Of a DNA stretch of 12,449 nucleotides, positions 5,231-12,449 are shown piece after piece. This DNA comes from an uncultured Clostridia bacterium (GTDB lineage Bacteria; Bacillota; Clostridia; Oscillospirales; CAG-272). The notes under the pieces were generated by a model. The model did not search any database. It was given only the letters and a program-made list of their open reading frames with translations, and was not told the origin of the DNA. The DNA lies in NCBI GenBank assembly GCA_905235755.1, contig CAJONA010000021.1:1-12449 (forward strand). Reading direction: 5' to 3'. The position numbers and the translations under genes were made by a program. Each line of letters begins with the position of its first letter. The stretch's first letter is position 1.

Positions 5231-6526
5231 ATGCTTATTTCAAGACGAGAGTATGACGAAATGACAAACGCGACGCGCGAGGAGCGCATGGCTTGGTTTA
5301 AGGAAGCGCGGCTCGGAATGTTCATCCACTACGGACTGTTTTCAACGCTTGGCACGGGAGAATGGTCGCAGGTGCAGGAAAATTACCCGCCCGAAGAATA
5401 TGCGAAGCTCGCCGAAAAATTCGCTCCGAAGGAAGGATGCTGCGACGAATGGTGCGCGCAGGCGAAGCGAATGGGCGCGAAATACGCCGTTATGACGACG
5501 CGTCATCACGAGGGATTTTCGCTTTGGGATTCAAAGGTAAATCCATATAATTCGATGAACGCGTGCGGGCGCGACCTCGTGCGCGAATTTGTCGACGCGT
5601 GCCGCAAATACGATCTTAAAATCGGGCTTTATTCGTCGCTGATGGATTGGCATCACCCCGACGGCGGAACTTGCGTGTACGATCAGGACGCGCGTCGCCG
5701 CTTCACCGATTACATCGAGGAACTCAACGTAGAACTGCTCTCGAATTACGGCAAGATAGATATTCTGTGGTACGACGTGGCGTGGCCGATGGAAAGCTCG
5801 GAGAGCTGGAACTCCGTTAATCGCAACTACCGTTTGCGTCAGCTTCAGCCGCACATTATCATCAACAACCGCTCGCGCATGCCGGAGGACTTCCATACGC
5901 CCGAGGAATCGCTCGGCTCGGACTCGAAATACTATTGGGAAGCGTGCATGACTTTCAACGGCATATCGTGGGGATATATCGACTCCGAACAGGCGAAGCA
6001 GTATTCGTACAGCTCCGGTCAGATACTCAAAATGCTTCGCCGCTGTTCTGCCGAAGGCGGAAATCTGCTGCTCAACATCGGGCCGACTCCCGACGGATCG
6101 GTGCCCGAGGAGGCAAAGGCGCCGCTCGACGCCGTAGGCGCTTGGATGAAGGAAAACGGTGAGGCTGCCTACGGCAAGAAATATGCCATCAAAGGCGGCG
6201 AATACGGCGCGAACAACGTTTCGCAAACGACCGTTTCGGAAGATGAAAAGACGGTTTACGTTTGGAACTACTCCTATCCGAAAAACGGAACGATGACGCT
6301 TGGCGGATACAAGACAGCGCCGCGCCGCATAACCATTATGTCCACAGGCGAGGAAGTTAAATTCGAGCTCGACCGCGAGCGCATCATCATGCGCGATCTT
6401 CCCGAAAAATGCCCCGACACGCACTGCGGCGTGACGGTGTTCAAAATGGAATTTGACGAGGTGCCGCGCTACAATTTCGGCCCGCAGTACCGTCAGCTCC
6501 ATTACGGAAGAAATTTAGAGGGATAA
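5231..6526 (+). CDS. GH29 alpha-L-fucosidase, cytoplasmic
   Basis: The enzyme hydrolyses terminal alpha-L-fucose from glycans or small fucosides by a retaining mechanism. Family GH29 is indicated by the early FIHYGLFS segment (31-38), RHHEGFSLWDS (91-101), the nucleophile strand IDILWYDVAWP with predicted nucleophile Asp182, WEACMTFNGISWGY (236-249) and GGNLLLNIGPTPDGSVPE (276-293). A short C-terminal beta domain follows. The acid/base residue cannot be assigned confidently by eye. The 431 residues lack a signal peptide or membrane span, so substrates must be imported, consistent with the transporter two genes upstream. AGGAG (5219-5223), overlapping the ribF stop, lies 7 nt before the ATG. 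It is the last gene before the terminator at 6529. Confidence 0.93.
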   Translation: MLISRREYDEMTNATREERMAWFKEARLGMFIHYGLFSTLGTGEWSQVQENYPPEEYAKLAEKFAPKEGCCDEWCAQAKRMGAKYAVMTTRHHEGFSLWDSKVNPYNSMNACGRDLVREFVDACRKYDLKIGLYSSLMDWHHPDGGTCVYDQDARRRFTDYIEELNVELLSNYGKIDILWYDVAWPMESSESWNSVNRNYRLRQLQPHIIINNRSRMPEDFHTPEESLGSDSKYYWEACMTFNGISWGYIDSEQAKQYSYSSGQILKMLRRCSAEGGNLLLNIGPTPDGSVPEEAKAPLDAVGAWMKENGEAAYGKKYAIKGGEYGANNVSQTTVSEDEKTVYVWNYSYPKNGTMTLGGYKTAPRRITIMSTGEEVKFELDRERIIMRDLPEKCPDTHCGVTVFKMEFDEVPRYNFGPQYRQLHYGRNLEG

Positions 6527-6528
6527 TA

Positions 6529-6557
6529 AAAAAAGCAAGGCGACGCCTTGCTTTTTT
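6529..6557. terminator. Bidirectional intrinsic terminator between convergent genes
   Basis: GCAAGGC (6535-6541) pairs with GCCTTGC (6545-6551) around a GAC loop. It is flanked by AAAAAA (6529-6534) and TTTTTT (6552-6557), so each strand has a U-run after the hairpin. It begins 3 nt after the fucosidase stop and ends 11 nt from the stop of the - strand lipoprotein gene, serving both. Confidence 0.93.
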
Positions 6558-6567
6558 GCGTTATTAT

Positions 6568-7278
6568 TTAATTTAACGAGCCACCGTCAAGGTATATCGT
6601 GCCGTATTCGGTAACGGACAGATCTCCGTCCACGCTGCCGACATCCACCGTCATCGTTTCTTTGTTTATCGTGAACGTGCTTTTCAATATCGTCACCTCA
6701 TCCTGATGTTCGGGATCTCCGCCGCGAACGTAGCCCCAATATACGGAATATATAAACGCTTCGTCGTTTTCCTCCATCTCGGCATATATGATTTTACCGC
6801 CGTATCCGTCATACATTTCCCGATAGCAATAATAATTTATCATCTTCTCCATCACCGCCGGCTTGTCGCTTATGCCGAAGTGCCATGTGTTTGCACTGTA
6901 GTCAAAAGCATCTTTTTTAAAGCAAACAGTGTATTCCTCGACATACTCTCCGCTCTTGGCAGACGGCCATTTCGTATATATACCGTAATAATAATCCGTT
7001 TCGATGTCTATGCGCGTCTCCGTATTTATGCCGGAACGATCAGCAAGATCCAGTGCTTCTTCGGGAGACGACGCCGAACTATGGCAAAGACCTGTATACT
7101 TGTCTTTGAGCTCGTCATCGATAAAATTCTCCGGGTACTTGTCGATGCTTTTATAAAGCTCGCCGAGTTCCTCGTTGCTCATCTCCTCGAATTTGCGTAT
7201 AGCTTCCTCTTCCCCTTCGCAAGATATCGCCGCAAACAAAAACACAAAAACAAAAATGATCGCAAGTAATTTCTTCAT
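6568..7278 (-). CDS. Putative lipoprotein of unknown function
   Basis: I do not recognise this family. The 236-residue protein starts with an export signal (MKKLLAIIFVFVFLFAAISC). Cys20 is followed by an acidic stretch, typical of a lipid-anchored extracytoplasmic protein, although Ala at the lipobox -3 position is less usual than Leu/Val/Ile. The mature part is acidic, with a helical-looking segment (about 22-60) and then a tyrosine- and beta-rich region; three further cysteines are at 65, 119 and 151. The frame is open further upstream to 7332, but the start chosen has AAAGGA 8 nt before the ATG and puts the signal at the N-terminus. It faces the fucosidase gene and shares its terminator. 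No role in that pathway can be shown. Confidence 0.75.
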   Translation of the reverse strand: MKKLLAIIFVFVFLFAAISCEGEEEAIRKFEEMSNEELGELYKSIDKYPENFIDDELKDKYTGLCHSSASSPEEALDLADRSGINTETRIDIETDYYYGIYTKWPSAKSGEYVEEYTVCFKKDAFDYSANTWHFGISDKPAVMEKMINYYCYREMYDGYGGKIIYAEMEENDEAFIYSVYWGYVRGGDPEHQDEVTILKSTFTINKETMTVDVGSVDGDLSVTEYGTIYLDGGSLN

Positions 7279-7306
7279 AACATAATTCCTTTCTGAATTG
7301 TATTTC

Positions 7307-7312
7307 ATTATA
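7307..7312 (-). promoter_or_regulatory. Possible -10 element for the lipoprotein gene
   Basis: The - strand reads TATAAT here, 28 nt before the proposed start codon, in an A/T-rich gap of 86 nt after tgt. No good -35 hexamer is found 16-18 bp upstream. The gene may have its own weak promoter or be read through from tgt, for which I see no clear intrinsic terminator. Confidence 0.3.
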
Positions 7313-7364
7313 TTAGTCGTTTGAAACGGCATTTTTTCTCACAAAAAACAAAATTTTTTTAAAT

Positions 7365-8495
7365 TTATATTCTTTCCTGAAGCGAAAAACGGTATTTTTG
7401 ATAAAATTCCTCGTATCTGTCCTCGTCTATCGCCTCGCGTATCTTAGCCATAAGTTCGTTGTAAAAATAAAGATTGTGCAAAACGGCGAGCCTCATTCCG
7501 AGCATTTCATCGACATTGAGCAAGTGTCGGATATATCCTCTGGAATAGTTTCGGCAGGCGGGACAACCGCAGTTAACGTCTATCGGCGTGTCGTCGGTGA
7601 TGTATTTTCGATTGTTTATATTCATCGTGCCGTTCCATGTGAAAATGTAGCCGTGGCGGGCATTTCTCGACGGCATAACGCAGTCGAAGAAGTCGATGCC
7701 GCGATATACGCCCTCGATTATGTTCCACGGCGTGCCGACTCCCATGAGATATCTCGGTTTATCCGCAGGCATAAACGGTTCGACTTGCTCGATTATGTGA
7801 TACATCACTTCCGTCTCCTCGCCGACGGCGAGACCGCCGATGGCGTAGCCGTCGCAGTTCATTTCGCGTATGACTTTCATATGCTCTGTGCGCAGATCGT
7901 CGTACGTTCCGCCTTGATTTATGCCGAAAAGGAGCTGATTTTTGTTTATCGTCTCGTCGAGCGAATTCAGACGCTTCATCTCGGCGATGCAGCGTTCAAG
8001 CCAGCGCGTCGTGCGCGCTGTCGACGCCTTGACATAGTCGTACGGAGACGGATTCTCGACGCACTCGTCAAACGCCATAGCTATCGTCGAAGCTATGTGA
8101 GATTGTATTCGCATACTTTCCTCGGGGCCCATAAATATGCGTTTCCCGTCGATGTGCGACGAAAACGACACGCCCTCCTCCGTTATCTTGCGGAGCTGTG
8201 CGAGCGAAAATACCTGAAAGCCGCCGCTGTCGGTCAAAACAGGGCGATCCCAGTTGAAAAATTTGCGTATGCCGCCCATTTTATATATGACGTCGTCACC
8301 CGGGCGAACGTGCAGATGATACGTATTTGACAGTTCTATCTGACAGCCTATTTCTCTCAGATCCGTCGTCGATACGGCGCCCTTTATAGCGGCAGATGTA
8401 CCTACATTCATAAACACGGGCGTTTCCGCCGTGCCGTGTACGCTTTCAAAGTGTCCGCGACGCGCGCGGCCGTCCATTTTAATTACTTTAAACAT
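7365..8495 (-). CDS. tgt: tRNA-guanine transglycosylase (queuosine biosynthesis)
   Basis: Tgt exchanges guanine-34 in the anticodon of Asp, Asn, His and Tyr tRNAs for preQ1, a queuosine precursor. The 376 residues match the bacterial family. Key residues line up with the Zymomonas enzyme: Asp89 in DSGGFQV (Asp102), Asp143 in FDEC (Asp156), nucleophile Asp271 in FFDCVMPSRNARHG (Asp280), and zinc ligands Cys309, Cys311, Cys314 and His340. Cys145 and Val224, equivalent to the bacterial Cys158 and Val233, suggest preQ1 rather than queuine specificity. The AAGGTG ribosome binding site (8501-8506) overlaps the mutL stop, and the gap is 9 nt, so the gene is probably the last of a mutS-mutL-tgt operon. 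Confidence 0.97.
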   Translation of the reverse strand: MFKVIKMDGRARRGHFESVHGTAETPVFMNVGTSAAIKGAVSTTDLREIGCQIELSNTYHLHVRPGDDVIYKMGGIRKFFNWDRPVLTDSGGFQVFSLAQLRKITEEGVSFSSHIDGKRIFMGPEESMRIQSHIASTIAMAFDECVENPSPYDYVKASTARTTRWLERCIAEMKRLNSLDETINKNQLLFGINQGGTYDDLRTEHMKVIREMNCDGYAIGGLAVGEETEVMYHIIEQVEPFMPADKPRYLMGVGTPWNIIEGVYRGIDFFDCVMPSRNARHGYIFTWNGTMNINNRKYITDDTPIDVNCGCPACRNYSRGYIRHLLNVDEMLGMRLAVLHNLYFYNELMAKIREAIDEDRYEEFYQKYRFSLQERI

Positions 8496-8504
8496 TTTTT
8501 CACC

Positions 8505-10460
8505 TTATTTTATTCTTCCGAATCTGCAATCGAGTTCGCGTTTTGTCATTTCAAATGCAACAGGTCGCCCGTGCGGGCAGAATTTTATGCAGTCATAGCG
8601 CAGAAGATTGTCGCATATCCACTTTATATGCTCCTCCCCGTAATGACGTCCCGCTTTTATCGACATTTTGCATGATGTCTGATACAGCGCCTTTTCAAAA
8701 ACCGAGAGTTTTTTTATCTCTATCGGTATACCTTCGTCCATAAGCGAACCGATCATCTCTTCAAACAACTCCAAGCCGCTGCTCACGTCGTAGCCTATCG
8801 GCACGCCCGATATTTTCGCGCCGCCGTCATCCGTATCAAAGACAAATCCGACGCCCTCGATCTGTTCCTTGTATAAGCGGCACAGTTCGATTTCCTCGCG
8901 CGAAAGGCTGACGCGCTCCGCCTCTATCAGAAGCTGTACGTTCGGAGTGAGCGATCTCATCGACGAGCGAAGTATCTCAAAGTTTATCCTTTCGTGCGCC
9001 GCGTGCTTATCGACAATGATTATTTTGTCGTCAAGCTCGATTATGATGTACGTTTCAAAAATCTCGCCCGCGATGCGATAATCCGGTATGTCTTTCGCCT
9101 CTTTAAACGGGATCTTTGCGTCCGTATCGACATCATTTTTTATCTCGACGCGCACCGGCTTTGACATCTCGTCGGCCATGAAAGCGTCTCCCGCTCTTAC
9201 GGCGGCGACGCGCTCGCCGTCATCGGCGGATACTGATATATCGGGATATTTATACGGCTTTTGCTCGGTCGGGGCAAAGCCGAGATCATCAAGCGAAACG
9301 CGGTATTTTTCAGCCGCCGTCGGTTTTTGCTCCGACGCCGCTTCGGTTATTTTAAGCTGCTCGTCCTTTTCGTCCGTGCGCTCTTTTATCGGCACAAATG
9401 CCGCCGTGATCTTGACTTTTTCGCTTTCGGCGCGCATTTTTTCGGCGTGCTCGTCGAGCGTCGGACGCGCTATCCCGTTTTCGAGCGCGCTCTTTACGGA
9501 ATAGTATATCGCCGAAAAGACGCTTCGCTCGTCAGAGAATTTGACTTCGAGCTTCGATGGATGAATGTTGACGTCGACATACGCCGTGTGTATGTTCAAA
9601 TTGAGTACGCACGACGGGAATTTGCCCGACGGGATATACGTCTGATACGCCTGTTCGAGCGCCGCCGTCATTATTTTAGAGCGGACGCTGCGGCCGTTGA
9701 CGAAAAACAGCTGCATTCCGCGGTTTCCGCGAGTGAACGCAGGTGACGAAACGTACCCGCTGACCTTGATATTGCCGTTATCGCTCTCGACTTTCATCAG
9801 TGATGACGCGAACGCGCGTCCGTATACGGAATAAATCGCGCTTTCCGTCGCGCCGTCGCCCGAAGTCGTGAATTTCATCACGCCGTCCGATATGAATTTA
9901 AACGATACGTCTGGGCACGAAACGGCGGCGCGTTCAACTACGCCCTGCACCGCTCCCGCCTCGGACGAGTCGGATTTCAAAAATTTCAGCCGCGCGGGCG
10001 TCGTGGCGAAAAGCCCCTCGCATATTACTGTCGTGCCGTCGGGACAGCCTGCTTCCTCTACCTTCGGAAAGCTGCCGTACGCGCACGAAAGCGCAGTTCC
10101 TGCGGCGTCCCCGCGCCGCTTTGTCAGCATTCTGAATTTCGTGACGGACGATATCGCCGCGAGCGCTTCGCCGCGGAAGCCGAGCGTCAAAATTTGATTT
10201 AAATCGCTCGCAGTCTTGATCTTGCTCGTCGCGTGGCGCTTGACGGAAAGCAACGCGTCCTCACTCGTCATACCGCAGCCGTCGTCCGTGACTCTGAACA
10301 TCGAAATACCGCCGTTTCTTATCTCGACAGTTATCTTTTTTGCTCCGGCGTCGACCGAGTTTTCAATGAGTTCCTTTACGGCGCTGGACGGCCGCTCAAC
10401 GACTTCGCCCGCGGCGATGAGATTGGCGACGTTCATGTCAAGTACATTGATTATGCCCAT
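8505..10460 (-). CDS. mutL: DNA mismatch repair protein MutL
   Basis: MutL is the ATPase that links MutS mismatch recognition to strand cleavage and excision. The 651 residues have an N-terminal GHKL ATPase domain: ELIENSVDAGA (30-40), DDGCGM (59-64), HATSKI (76-81), GFRGEAL (94-100). A variable acidic linker (about 335-455) and a C-terminal dimerisation/endonuclease domain follow. The nuclease metal site is DKHAAHE...E (484-495), a Lys variant of the DQHA(X)2E(X)4E motif, with SCKMSIK (596-602) and CPHGRP (628-633). It should therefore be a nicking-type MutL, as expected where MutH is absent. The start has GAGGAG about 6 nt upstream, overlapping the mutS stop, and the intergenic gap is 10 nt. 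Confidence 0.97.
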   Translation of the reverse strand: MGIINVLDMNVANLIAAGEVVERPSSAVKELIENSVDAGAKKITVEIRNGGISMFRVTDDGCGMTSEDALLSVKRHATSKIKTASDLNQILTLGFRGEALAAISSVTKFRMLTKRRGDAAGTALSCAYGSFPKVEEAGCPDGTTVICEGLFATTPARLKFLKSDSSEAGAVQGVVERAAVSCPDVSFKFISDGVMKFTTSGDGATESAIYSVYGRAFASSLMKVESDNGNIKVSGYVSSPAFTRGNRGMQLFFVNGRSVRSKIMTAALEQAYQTYIPSGKFPSCVLNLNIHTAYVDVNIHPSKLEVKFSDERSVFSAIYYSVKSALENGIARPTLDEHAEKMRAESEKVKITAAFVPIKERTDEKDEQLKITEAASEQKPTAAEKYRVSLDDLGFAPTEQKPYKYPDISVSADDGERVAAVRAGDAFMADEMSKPVRVEIKNDVDTDAKIPFKEAKDIPDYRIAGEIFETYIIIELDDKIIIVDKHAAHERINFEILRSSMRSLTPNVQLLIEAERVSLSREEIELCRLYKEQIEGVGFVFDTDDGGAKISGVPIGYDVSSGLELFEEMIGSLMDEGIPIEIKKLSVFEKALYQTSCKMSIKAGRHYGEEHIKWICDNLLRYDCIKFCPHGRPVAFEMTKRELDCRFGRIK

Positions 10461-10470
10461 TTGCGACTCC

Positions 10471-12449
10471 TCAGTTTAATATTTTTTTCAGTTCGAATAT
10501 CAGATTTATCGCTTCAAGCGGGGTGAGCGTGTTTATGTCGCACTCGCGCAGCTTTCGGCAGACCTCTTTTTCGTCGAAATTGTCGAAGGTCAGCACGCCG
10601 TCATCTATCTCGGGCGTCGAACTTCTCTCGCGCATCGTCGTCGTTCCGTTCTCGATAGACGACAGTATATCTTTGGCGCGGCGCGTGACTTCATTCGGCA
10701 CGCCCGCGAGCTTTGCGACCTCGATGCCGTAGCTGTCGTCGGCCGCTCCGCGGATTATCTTGCGCAAAAACGTTATCGCGTCGCCCTTTTTCTTAGCGGC
10801 GATGTTGTAATTGACGACTCCGTCTATCTCGCCTTCAAGAGAGGTGAGTTCGTGATAATGCGTCGCAAAAAGCGTCTTTGCACCTATCTTTTTGCCCGCG
10901 GTATATTCAGCGACGGCGCGCGCTATGCTCATTCCGTCGAACGTCGACGTGCCGCGACCTATCTCATCGTAGATGATGAGGCTGTTTTTCGTCGCGTTTG
11001 AAAGTATGTACGCGACCTCGCTCATTTCAAGCATAAACGTCGACTGCCCCATCGCAAGATCGTCCGACGCGCCGACGCGCGTGAATATCTTGTCGACGAC
11101 CGAGATACGCGCTTCCGACGCGGGAACGAACGAGCCCATCTGCGCCATGACGCATATCAGCGCGACCTGACGCATATATGTCGATTTCCCCGCCATATTC
11201 GGACCGGTTATGAGCATAAAACGGTTGTTTTTTCCGTCGAGCGTCGTGTCGTTCGGCACGAAGAACGTGTCGCGCGAGAATTGTTCGACGACGGGATGTC
11301 TGCCGTCCTTGATGTCTATCACATCGCCGTATGTAACCTCCGGTCTGACATAATTGTTCTGCGAGGCGACCTCGGCGAGCGAGCGGTAAACATCGAGTTT
11401 TGCGAGCATCGACGCCGTTTTCTGTATCCGATGCACGTTTGACGCTATCTTTTCGCGGATCTCGCAGAAAAGCTGATATTCAAGCGACTGGAGCTTGTCC
11501 GACGCGCCGAGCACCTGCGTCTCCATATCTTTGAGTTCCTGCGTTATGTATCTTTCGCAGTTTGTGAGCGTTTGCTTGCGTATGTATCTTTCGGGGACAT
11601 CACCGATAAATGACTTTGACACCTCGATATAATACCCGAAAACGCGGTTGTAGCCGATTTTCAGCGTGCGTATGCCTGTCTCGCTCTTTTCCGTCTCCTC
11701 GATCTTTTCTATCCAGTCCTTGCTGTTCTGCATTATCGAGCGCAGGTAATCGACGTCGGAGTTGTATCCCTCTTTGATGAAGCCGCCCTCGCGTATCGAA
11801 AACGGCGGATCTTCGACTATCGCGGCGTTTATGAGATCATATATATCGGAGAGCGTGTCTATCTCGTCCATAGTGAATTTCAGTTCTTCGCTCGTGCACG
11901 TGGATAGCATCGCCTTGATGAGCGGCAGTTTTTCCGCCGTGCTCGCTATGGCGCGCATGTCGCGCGCGCCCGCCGTGCCGTAAACGATCCTTGTGATGAT
12001 CCGTTCAAGGTCGTAAATTCCCGACAGCTCGTCGCCGAGCTCGCCGCGCAGCGACACATTTTTGTAAAGCTCGTCGACGGCGTCAAGACGCTTGTTTATC
12101 GCGTTCGGGCTTACAAGCGGGAAGTCGATATATTTGCGGAGCATCCGCGCGCCCGCCGCCGTTTTCGTCTTGTCGAGTACCCAAAGCAGCGTGCCTTTCT
12201 TTTCGGCGCGGCGCATCGTTTCGCACAATTCGAGCGAGCGGCGCGTGTTGACGTCTATTTCAAGATACTCGCCGTTTTTGTAATAATTTATCTGACCGAT
12301 ATTTGAAAGATCGTTCTTTTGCGTCTGCTCGGCGTAGGAGATCAGCGCACCGAAGGCGCGCAAAGCCGCGTCGCTTGTGTTTTCAAACTCGCTCGGAATC
12401 GTCGTGATATGCTCTTTCGCCGCCATAAGCGCGGCGGCGCCGTCAAAGC
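10471..12449 (-). CDS. mutS: DNA mismatch repair protein MutS, 5' end outside window
   Basis: MutS binds mismatched or looped DNA as an ATP-controlled dimer clamp. The frame is open to the window edge, so the gene begins beyond it; about 658 residues are visible of a family length near 850-900. The N-terminal mismatch-binding domain with its Phe-x-Glu motif is missing for that reason, not by mutation. Counting from the Met at 12426, the core/lever and clamp domains cover about 60-360. The ATPase domain follows, with Walker A GPNMAGKST (408-416), the Walker B region LIIYDEIGRGTSTFDG (483-498) and FATHYHEL (520-527). The C-terminus ends in helices (LTPLEAINLIFELKKILN). Stop TGA lies within the mutL ribosome binding region. 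The ATG at 12426 is an internal codon. Confidence 0.97.
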   Translation of the reverse strand, partial: FDGAAALMAAKEHITTIPSEFENTSDAALRAFGALISYAEQTQKNDLSNIGQINYYKNGEYLEIDVNTRRSLELCETMRRAEKKGTLLWVLDKTKTAAGARMLRKYIDFPLVSPNAINKRLDAVDELYKNVSLRGELGDELSGIYDLERIITRIVYGTAGARDMRAIASTAEKLPLIKAMLSTCTSEELKFTMDEIDTLSDIYDLINAAIVEDPPFSIREGGFIKEGYNSDVDYLRSIMQNSKDWIEKIEETEKSETGIRTLKIGYNRVFGYYIEVSKSFIGDVPERYIRKQTLTNCERYITQELKDMETQVLGASDKLQSLEYQLFCEIREKIASNVHRIQKTASMLAKLDVYRSLAEVASQNNYVRPEVTYGDVIDIKDGRHPVVEQFSRDTFFVPNDTTLDGKNNRFMLITGPNMAGKSTYMRQVALICVMAQMGSFVPASEARISVVDKIFTRVGASDDLAMGQSTFMLEMSEVAYILSNATKNSLIIYDEIGRGTSTFDGMSIARAVAEYTAGKKIGAKTLFATHYHELTSLEGEIDGVVNYNIAAKKKGDAITFLRKIIRGAADDSYGIEVAKLAGVPNEVTRRAKDILSSIENGTTTMRERSSTPEIDDGVLTFDNFDEKEVCRKLRECDINTLTPLEAINLIFELKKILN

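Noticed and set aside
5531..6502. 323-codon antisense frame within the fucosidase gene
   Set aside because: The sense strand has complete GH29 motifs. The antisense product has no recognisable domain and results from the GC-rich codon bias.
7318..7327. CGTT/AACG short palindrome followed at a distance by TTTTTT on the + strand
   Set aside because: A stem of only 4 bp with a 3-nt loop is too weak to be a terminator, and no + strand gene ends here.
7398..8330. 310-codon + strand frame opposite tgt
   Set aside because: It is a shadow of tgt, which has all catalytic and zinc residues on the - strand.
12424..12426. ATG as a possible mutS start
   Set aside because: The frame stays open upstream to the window edge, and the mismatch-binding N-terminal domain is not in view, so this is an internal Met.
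1..12449. CRISPR arrays, insertion sequences, tRNA or rRNA genes
   Set aside because: I saw no regularly spaced direct repeats, transposase-like proteins or cloverleaf-type sequences on either strand.

Overview
The window looks like a chromosome segment of a Gram-positive, low-to-mid GC Clostridia-type bacterium (Bacillota). Signs of this are the strong AGGAGG-type ribosome binding sites, a consensus sigma-A promoter, the rpmG-secE-nusG-rplK-rplA gene order, an endonuclease-type MutL paired with MutS, and intrinsic terminators. An intracellular GH29 alpha-L-fucosidase hints at a host-associated, glycan-using lifestyle, but that is inference. I cannot name a genus.

Layout. Positions 1-183 are non-coding and rich in inverted repeats. 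A near-consensus promoter (202-230) lies within a perfect 14-bp inverted repeat (184-220). It drives a leader of about 185 nt that carries an intrinsic-terminator hairpin just before rpmG. The operon rpmG (too short for most ORF callers), secE, nusG, rplK and rplA follows on the + strand. The nusG-rplK gap holds a candidate ribosomal protein L1 autoregulatory site.

After rplA the usual rplJ-rplL-rpoBC block is absent. In its place are an MFS transporter of the fucose-permease-like type, ribF (overlapping it by 4 nt) and a GH29 alpha-L-fucosidase, closed by a bidirectional terminator at 6529-6557. The remainder is on the - strand: an unrecognised small lipoprotein next to the terminator, then (reading in the direction of transcription) mutS (5' end off the right edge), mutL and tgt. 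These last three are packed with 9-10 nt gaps, and ribosome binding sites overlap the preceding stop codons.

How the genes work together. The first operon supplies ribosomal proteins, the SecE translocon subunit and the elongation factor NusG, with two candidate feedback points (leader attenuator, L1 site). The second group may combine sugar uptake, fucoside hydrolysis and flavin cofactor synthesis. The third is mismatch repair plus tRNA queuosine modification.

The most unusual object is SecE. Instead of the roughly 60-residue single-span form common in Gram-positives, it is a 191-residue, three-span protein with a signal-peptide-like N-terminus and an acidic Thr/Glu hexapeptide-repeat region predicted to lie outside the membrane.
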